From Ceratotherium simum simum (Eukaryota; Chordata; Mammalia; Perissodactyla; Rhinocerotidae), in the NCBI RefSeq assembly GCF_000283155.1, contig NW_004454179.1, positions 496,482 through 560,481 of the forward strand: a stretch of 64,000 bases of DNA, read 5' to 3'. This document shows positions 57,788-64,000 of this stretch, in pieces. The position numbers were made by a program, and so were the translations under genes. Within the stretch, counting starts at the first letter, position 1, and each line of letters starts with the position of its first letter. The notes beneath the pieces are model-generated. The model was not told where the DNA came from. It did not search any database and worked only from the letters and a program-made list of their open reading frames with translations.

Positions 57788-58060
57788 GACGGCAGATATT
57801 GATTGAGTGCGTACTATACGCCAGGTGCTATGTAAAGCACTGAGAATACAATGTGAATTGTATAGATGTAACCCTTGCCAACACAGGACCTAGACACAGG
57901 CCAGTGGAGGATATAGATAAATCAAGGGACAATTGCAGTATAGTAAGATATGTGCTATGAGACCATAGAGAAACCAACCTAACCCAGAGTTAGGGGGTCA
58001 GGGAAAGCTTTTTGGAGAATATGATGCTAAGTGATCCATGAAAGGTGAAAAGGCATTATC
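57788..58060 (-). mobile_element. L2 LINE, antisense
   Basis: 'gatattgattgagtgcgtactatacgccaggtgctatgtaaagcactgagaatacaatg', 'gggtcagggaaagctttttggagaa'. Confidence 0.75.
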
Positions 58061-59312
58061 AATTATCATTAATTTCTTCTTTGGCTTCATTATCAGTCCA
58101 GATTTCTCTTATTTTGGAAATAGATATCATTACCTAATCCATTAGGTCACCTCTCCCCTCACCATTTATTACTTTTCATTTTGTTTTTTAATTATTACAT
58201 CCGTAATCCATCTACCACCCACATGGTTGAGGGATGAAGAAAGTCTCCAGGCATAGTTAACCCAGGTTAAATTAGTATCAATAATCCTATGCCAGGATTT
58301 AATGCTCTCTCTCAAAACACTGTATTACTAAAACATCCAGGCAGCACATGTTAATGTACTTCTGATCATGAGGTTTATATAGAAAAGAACCTATATTCAC
58401 TTAACTAGAAAAAGCCAACAGCCCGTACAGGGAGCCCAGGGCGTTTCCTTGGCATTGGTGCACTATTACGGTTTCTATTAATTATTTTTTGTTAATAATA
58501 ATCTAAATGAAGCCCAGTGTAATGATATAACTTTTTGAAATTAAATTTGAGTTGCTCGAAGGTAAATAATTAATTACAACCAGCTTCATAGTGACTATAC
58601 AAAGGGGTGAGTGCTCAGCTTGGGGTGGTTTCTCTTTCCTTGGGCCGGTGCCTGCACACAGGAGATGGCTTCCAGTGGCTGTGCATCTACAGATGACCTT
58701 CAGGGATATTTGAATTGGGACAAGAAAGAATGTGAATCAGCCTGTCTCGGTGGTAGCCATTGAGGGACTAGTGGTCATGTGCCTTCCCCTGTAGGGAAGG
58801 ATGTGAAGAGAGACCCAGGCCAAAGATGCACCCCTGCAGGGGAGAGAGAGAGAACTGGAGCGAGCATTTTAAGGGTATGTGTATCCTTGGCTCCCATGAC
58901 TCCCAAGGCCCAGTTATTTCTGTGTCTGACCTGAAGTTTGGCTATGTGAGATGGGTCAGTATTCTTTTAATAAATTGTTTGTGTTCTAAACTACATCAAA
59001 GTGGGATTTTGTCCTCTGCAACTAGGAGTACTGGTGAAGACAGGCCTGCAGTATAGTTAGAAAACTCTAATTCGCCACCTGGTGGCAGAAGGTCATGGGA
59101 CAGAGCACAAGGCTTGTTGGCCTCCTGCTTTGTGGGCTTACCCATCAGGAAATCTTTTAGGGCACAGAGTGTCTTAGGTGGCCACACATTTGGCTCAGCT
59201 ACAGAGGTTCTATTCTATACCTGCATTTGCAACCTCAATATCAGGCTGCAGGGTCCCAGCCCTTCAGCTCCTGTGGCTGTCTCCAGGGGCTCTTAGTAGA
59301 AGGCAGTACTGT
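58061..59312. other. No recognised feature
   Basis: Non-coding. Frames at 58826-59056, 58996-59187, 59114-59296, 59178-59405 and 59227-59448 overlap on both strands and show no family. Confidence 0.4.
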
Positions 59313-59314
59313 GC

Positions 59315-59550
59315 AACAGTTACCCACTCAAGTTCTGGAGTTGGACAGACCGAGCTTGGGATTCCAGCTCTGCTGTTTAGGGGCAGCTGTGGAGCCTTGT
59401 GCTAATTACTCACTCCTCTCAGCCTTGGTTTTCTCATCCATAAAGTGAAAGTCTCACTGGGTGTTGTTAGGATTAAAGACTTTACATACAGAGTACTGAG
59501 CAGAGCATCTGGCACAAAATAACTGCTTAATAAATATTAGAAATTATTCT
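59315..59550 (+). mobile_element. MIR SINE, near full length
   Basis: 'agttctggagttggacagaccgagcttggg', 'ccagctctgctgtttagggg', 'cagccttggttttctcatcc', 'gagcatctggcacaaaataactgcttaataaatatta'. Confidence 0.9.
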
Positions 59551-60185
59551 AATATAAACCAAGCCCACAAATTGGAAAGAAATGTACTTGCCCACTCCAC
59601 TGGTATGAGGCAATGGATGGGGTCAACTTTCAGGTGCATAGAGTTACTCTAACCCTGGTATAAAAGAATGCTTAGACAGTGGTTAATGCCTCAGAAGAGA
59701 TTCGAACAAGATAACGGCGAACTATGATCACATTGCTGCTTGTGACATAAACCAACAGTCTTGCTCTCCCCTCTCCCCTCGGAAAAACTTCAGCAAAAAG
59801 CCTTTTGAAACCACACAGTGGCCTTGCTGTATTATGCCTCACTTCGTCCTGGAATCCCACAGACCCTCTCCAGGGGATTTAATTACCCAAACTATCTGAA
59901 GAAACTAATTATCACAACCCAAGGTTGCCCTGAAGTTGCATTTATGCTCAACAAAAAAGGTCATAAAATCTTCCCCACTCATAGTCCTGTTTACCTTTTC
60001 AAAACAGTTTGAAGTAAAGATTGCTGATCATAAGAAGAGTTTAAGGTCAGCCAAATTTCTTTCCAGTACTTCTTGTTTTCTTTCTCTTCTCTGAAGCCTT
60101 TCTCTCCCCTGCACCCCTAAACTCCCCAATTCCTACTTTCCCCCAATTTAATGAGAGATTTGAAACAATGTAATTGTTGAGAGTG
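59551..60185. other. No recognised feature
   Basis: Unassigned. Short opposing frames at 59672-59860 and 59818-60012. Confidence 0.4.
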
Positions 60186-60187
60186 GC

Positions 60188-60305
60188 TTTAAGGTCGGAC
60201 ATATCTGAATTTCAATTCCAGCTCTAACAAGGTGATAATAACACTTACTTCCTCTTATGAGTACAGAAAAGTGCTCAATAATGAGATTTTTTGATCATTA
60301 TTATC
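60188..60305 (+). mobile_element. MIR SINE, diverged
   Basis: 'ttaaggtcggacatatctgaatttcaattccagctctaac' and the tail 'gaaaagtgctcaataatgag..ttattatcatt'; middle deleted. Confidence 0.65.
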
Positions 60306-60349
60306 ATTGAAACCAATTTTTTCTATTAAAACACCGAAGTAATGGGTCT

Positions 60350-60525
60350 GGAGATGTGGTCTGAGGATAACTTTCATCAAAATTACCTGGATTTCTTGCT
60401 AAAAATATAGACTCCTGGGTCTCACTCCAAAGCTACTCACGTCTGGAGGTGGGATCAGGAATCGGCATTTGTTAACAAGCTCCCCAGATGATTCTTATTC
60501 ACATTAAGTTCTGAGAGTCACTGAG
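60350..60525 (+). mobile_element. hAT-Charlie-type DNA transposon (MER5/MER20-like)
   Basis: 'gagatgtggtctgaggataac', 'aaattacctggatttcttgctaaaaatatagactcctgggtctcactcc', 'aacaagctccccagatgattcttattcac'. Confidence 0.75.
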
Positions 60526-60769
60526 ATTACAGCTGAAGATGACAGAGGTGCAGTCATGTGTTACCTTTCTCAGTGGTATTTATATTTTGGCCTGACTTCT
60601 GACACTGGGTGAGAGAGTTTGATGCTGTGTCTCAGGCATTGATAAGCGGGAGTGCAAAGGCTTTTATGAACTCCAGGGACATCCAGTCTTCTGAAACACA
60701 CTGAGTCCACATCTAAGGTCAACCTCAAAGGTAATTCTGCTTTTGCTGTCTGAGCCCTTAGCCTCCTAG

Positions 60770-60935
60770 CAGCAGTGCTCAACTGTGGGTGGTACTGACC
60801 CCGCCTTGGGCATTTGGGAATGTGGGGTTCTTTTTTGGTTACCAAACGACTGGGGTGGGTCCATAAATGCAAACGTCTGACATGCATGAGGTAGTTCTGC
60901 ACAATGAAGAAGTGTCTTTTCTCACGTGACATAAT
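60770..60935 (+). mobile_element. Possible hAT-type DNA transposon fragment
   Basis: 'gcagtgctcaactgtgggtggtactgaccccgcc..gggcatttgggaatgtggggttcttttttggttacc' resembles a common hAT-type repeat. The minus frame 60570-61049 (159 codons) lies across this element and is therefore not taken as a gene. Confidence 0.5.
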
Positions 60936-62398
60936 GTGCCTGCTGAAGGCCATGGGTGAAGGGAGACAAGAGGGACAGTTTTCCATCACCGCCTTCCTGT
61001 GACCCTGGGGCACTTGCAAGTAGAAGACTGGTGACAGATCCCCAGACATAGGTCTGCTATGTGAGACCTGTTCTGCTCCTGCACAGAAATGCCTCTGGTC
61101 CCTTTTTGCTTAGACACCTTCCACCTGCAGATATTGCCTTCCTTCTAGACCATAAAATGTGGCTATCGCTGGAAGTGTTTCTTGATCAGAGGCAGAGTGA
61201 TCATAAAGCTAGTGAAGCTTAAGCTTCAAAGCTCTTCTCTTGCACAGATCCCCATGAGCGCTGGGAGTTATAGAGTGGGGAGGGAAAGCCAGGCTGCCAT
61301 CAGAAATCTTCTGTCTGTATGAGCATTTCTGGTCAATTGTCTAAGGAGATCTCATGGGAAGGCACCTGGATCTCCAGGGTGCTAGTAACTTGCGATTTCT
61401 TATTCTAGGCAAGTATTTACTTTAGTATCTAGCTTTGTATTTGCAATTTTGCATTTGTTTTCTTAAAAAGTCCCTACTCTCCAAATTGTATAAACTTTAG
61501 ATTTCTTAAAGCCTGGATCTACCCTTGCTCCTGATTAGGTCTCATTAGCTCTCTAGATATGTGTTTTGGGGAATTAATAGATTTTCATGTAAATATAAAA
61601 TGAAGAGCCCATGGGAGTATTTTGGGGCCATAGGTGAACTGAACATTGTATTCTGTCTTCCATTGGTCAAGAGTGGTCTCACAGCAGTCAATCTCCCAAA
61701 TTTCCAGGCTGCTGATTCAAGGCACTTGCAGGTTGCATCTGTGCAGAGCTGACTGAATCCCGCAGGGACTGGTCAATGCAGCAGTGGCTGACATAAGAGG
61801 TGGGGTCAAACCAATAGACATGATGCACAGGGCTGATAATGCATCTCCTACCTAACCATCACAGCAAAGTTAATCAGGATGGTTCCCCATAGCTACGTAT
61901 CATTCCACTCCGAAGGTAGTTCTATTGACGAAGATTCCAGTTCCCAAGAGAGTCATTAAAAGAATCAATAATACCTAGTGGATGACTCATCTGTCTATAA
62001 CCTAGAGTTGGCTGCTACTGAGTAGCTTGTATGTCTTTTGACAAATAATTCTATCTCTGGACAGAAAGGAAGATGTGAATTAATTTGTTTCTCTCAAAGG
62101 AAAACCATGTGTTGAATATACTGGCCCAATTACTTTTGAAGCATTTTGTCATTAAATTTGAGAAGCTATTTGGCATTGACTTTCACTTTAATATTCACTC
62201 TGCTTTTTCAGACGTTCTCCATCGAAATAACTAATTTTCAGAGAATCTCTGCTCAAATATTCATTGAGGTTATCCTCACTTCTTTTTAAAAGACCTCCAC
62301 TCTCCTTCAACCTCTGTGTGCCACAAACAAACTGACCTTAAGCAAATCATCTTTTACTCTCTCTGGGCTTCAGCATATTTTTGTGTTAAGTTCAGGTC
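60936..62398. other. No recognised feature
   Basis: Non-coding, unassigned. Confidence 0.4.
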
Positions 62399-62400
62399 AA

Positions 62401-62592
62401 TTCAGTGGTTCTTACACTTCTGTGTACATCAGAGTCATCTAAAGGGCTTGTTAAAACACAGATTGCTGGCCCCGACCCCAGAGTTCCCGATTCGGTAGGT
62501 AGGTCTGGGGTGGGGCTGAGAATCTGCAAGTCTAACGAGTTCTCAGGTGTTGTTGCTGGCCAGTCTGGGCATCACACTTTGACAACCACTGG
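62401..62592 (+). mobile_element. hAT-Charlie-type MER5A element, nearly complete
   Basis: 'cagtggttcttacacttctgtg', 'ggcttgttaaaacacagattgctgg', 'taggtctggggtggggctgagaatctgc', end 'cacactttgacaaccactg'. The ends are terminal inverted repeats (cagtggttct.. / ..aaccactg). Confidence 0.95.
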
Positions 62593-62609
62593 GCTAGACA
62601 AATAGACCT

Positions 62610-62704
62610 TAACTCTGGCTGATTATCAGAATCATCTGGGGGAACTTTTGACCAATAAGGATGCCTGAGGTCCATCCCTCATGCATCAGCATCTCTGGGA
62701 GTCT
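62610..62704 (+). mobile_element. MER5-like DNA transposon fragment
   Basis: 'ctggctgattatcagaatcatctgggggaac', 'aaggatgcctgaggtccatccctca', 'atcagcatctctggg'. It leads into the palindrome at 62705. Confidence 0.6.
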
Positions 62705-62857
62705 GGGTCAGGACTAGAGGGAGTGAGTAAGGCACCTAGGGTGCAAAACTAAGGAGGTACTCACTTTTAGGGTCGTGCAAGTGACGACACTGAGAGTGAG
62801 TGCTCCTTAAAATTTTGCACCCTGGGTACCTCACTCACCTCCCCCTAGTCCTGGCCC
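62705..62857. repeat. Long imperfect palindrome (~55-bp arms)
   Basis: Left arm 62711-62765 (ggactagagggagtgagtaa ... ctcact) is the reverse complement of right arm 62795-62851 (agtgag ... ctagtcc), with about 10% mismatch and few gaps. Loop 62766-62794 holds its own small perfect stem, gtcgt/acgac. A few flanking bases also pair (gggtca / tggccc). The shape is that of a foldback or MITE-like element; I cannot name a family. Confidence 0.85.
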
Positions 62858-62872
62858 TGTTTGGACTAGAGT

Positions 62873-63295
62873 TGGGAGTTTGTATTTAATACATCAGGGC
62901 TACCTGCTGCACAGATGTCTCTCCAAATCTTGCTGGAGTAACAAGAGTGTGGGTTAGCCTTTTACCCATTTACAGATGAGGCTATTTCTTTCAACAAGGG
63001 TTGCTAGCACAGTAGTATTTCTAGGCATAAAGATTCACAGATCATGCTCTTAATGACTGATTTCAGCTGAATTCTTTCCTCGAGTGGAATCTTCAAGTTA
63101 CTCAACTTGTTGAGGGTTAACTGCTGATGAACCACTGACCTATCCCAGGAAAACATGAAATGCAATGGAGGGCATGTTGGGGTCAGAGCTGGCGAGATGC
63201 TCACTGCAGTAGCTCCACTGATCCTTATCATTCATACATATGCTTGCAAATAATATTTAGTGATAGCATATCACAGAGGCAAACAATGCTGCTTT
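62873..63295. other. No recognised feature
   Basis: Unassigned. Minus frame 63004-63231 has no family. Confidence 0.4.
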
Positions 63296-63299
63296 TTTC

Positions 63300-63920
63300 T
63301 AAGAATAATTTATTTTGAAATAATTTCAAACTCACAGAAAAGTTTCCAGAAGAGTAGTACAAAGAACTCCTATACCCCCATTACCCAGATTTTCCAGTTG
63401 ATAGTATTCTCACCCTGTGTTCTTGGTCCAGGGTCCCATCAGGCACAGGGAGTGTGTTGAGTGTTTGGGTCTCTTCAGTCTCTTCCCATCTGGAAGAGTT
63501 CCTCATTTAATTCCTGTCTTCCATGTCCTTGATGGTTTTAAAGAATACAGCCCTTTCTTTGCGTAGAATGACTCCCAAATATCTGATGTTTTCTCATGAC
63601 CAGGCTCAGGTTGGGCATTCTTGACAGGCACACCACAGAAATAAGCCCGTCTCAGGGCATCATATCAGGGGCACTCTCTTGACCCGTCCCACCACTGATG
63701 ATGTGAACCTTGATCACCTGGTCACATTGGTGTCTGCCAAGTTTCTCCACCAGTTTTTCCTTTGTACTTAATCAGAATTTTGTGGGAGGTCTTCCAAGAT
63801 CACACTAATATCCCTCCACTTCTCTGAGGGCTGCCAAATGGTGATTTTACATTTCCATCACTCCTTCTACATTTATTAGTTGCCATTCTACTGTAAAGCA
63901 GAGCTTATTAATATATATGG
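63300..63920 (-). mobile_element. L1M 3'-UTR region, antisense
   Basis: 'attttgaaataatttcaaactcacagaaaag', 'ccccattacccagattttcc', 'tgatgttttctcatgaccaggctcagg', 'gatgatgtgaaccttgatcacctggtcac', 'ggtgtctgccaagtttctcc' follow an antisense old L1 3' region. Confidence 0.7.
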
Positions 63921-63931
63921 ACTTGTCATGT

Positions 63932-64000
63932 ATTAGTCGGGGTTCTCTGGAGAAACAGAACCAATAGGATTATACATGTGTGTATATATATAAACAGATT
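63932..64000 (-). mobile_element. MaLR-type LTR, antisense, cut by the window edge
   Basis: 'tgtattagtcggggttctctggagaaacagaaccaataggattatacatg' is the antisense end of a common LTR-type repeat. It continues beyond the window, and (TA)n follows as is usual for this family. Confidence 0.65.

Noticed and set aside
60570..61049. 159-codon open frame, minus strand
   Set aside because: It runs across a probable hAT-type repeat and shows no protein family.

Overview
This is a nuclear window from a mammal, almost certainly an odd-toed ungulate (horse or a close relative). The main evidence is at least nine copies of the tRNA-Ser-derived equine SINE (ERE). They have the canonical head (gggccggccccgtggcttagcggttaag), the internal box-B-like ggttcggatccc, and the ERE tail (ggattggcaatagatgttagctcaggg). 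Several have clear target-site duplications (TSDs). All family names are recalled from memory of consensus sequences; no RepeatMasker or database search was run.

I found no intact protein-coding gene, no confident exon of a host gene, and no functional RNA gene. The open reading frames present are short, and most lie in interspersed repeats or in unannotated sequence with no recognisable family. The only recognisable host-gene sequence is a decayed processed pseudogene of a MARK-family kinase (best fit MARK2) running off the left edge on the minus strand. The rest looks like intergenic or intronic DNA filled with layered transposon insertions.

Layout. 1-800: MARK2-like pseudogene. 2-5.5 kb: antisense L1, L2, an old retroviral LTR with tRNA-Leu-like primer-site sequence, a 109-116 bp tandem repeat that reads as a degenerate ~37-residue peptide repeat, and a MaLR LTR inside a MIR. 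5.5-14 kb: L2 and MIR remnants, two MaLR LTRs, and a GC-richer stretch with a possible conserved non-coding element near 13.7 kb. 14.3-18.1 kb: two EREs, a 100-N assembly gap flanked by an exact 86-bp direct repeat, and a 300-bp segment that recurs, diverged, 2.6 kb downstream. 20.6-29.3 kb: one old sense-strand L1/HAL1-type element broken by a chimeric ERE+L1 insertion, an antisense L1, an ERE, an LTR, and an unnamed repeat that itself holds an ERE. 29.5-40.2 kb: hAT-type, L1, MIR, L2 and LTR fragments plus an orphan retroviral reverse-transcriptase fragment. 41-47 kb: LTR-like sequence and three EREs. 47-64 kb: L2, MIR, MaLR, hAT-type elements, a long imperfect palindrome at 62.7 kb, an antisense L1 3' end and the start of another MaLR LTR at the right edge.

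I did not find a new biological system. The items most worth checking are the gap-associated duplication (assembly error or real), the SINE-L1 chimeric insertion, the coding-like tandem repeat, the long palindrome, and the putative conserved element. Element boundaries are accurate to roughly 10-50 bp unless a TSD is given.
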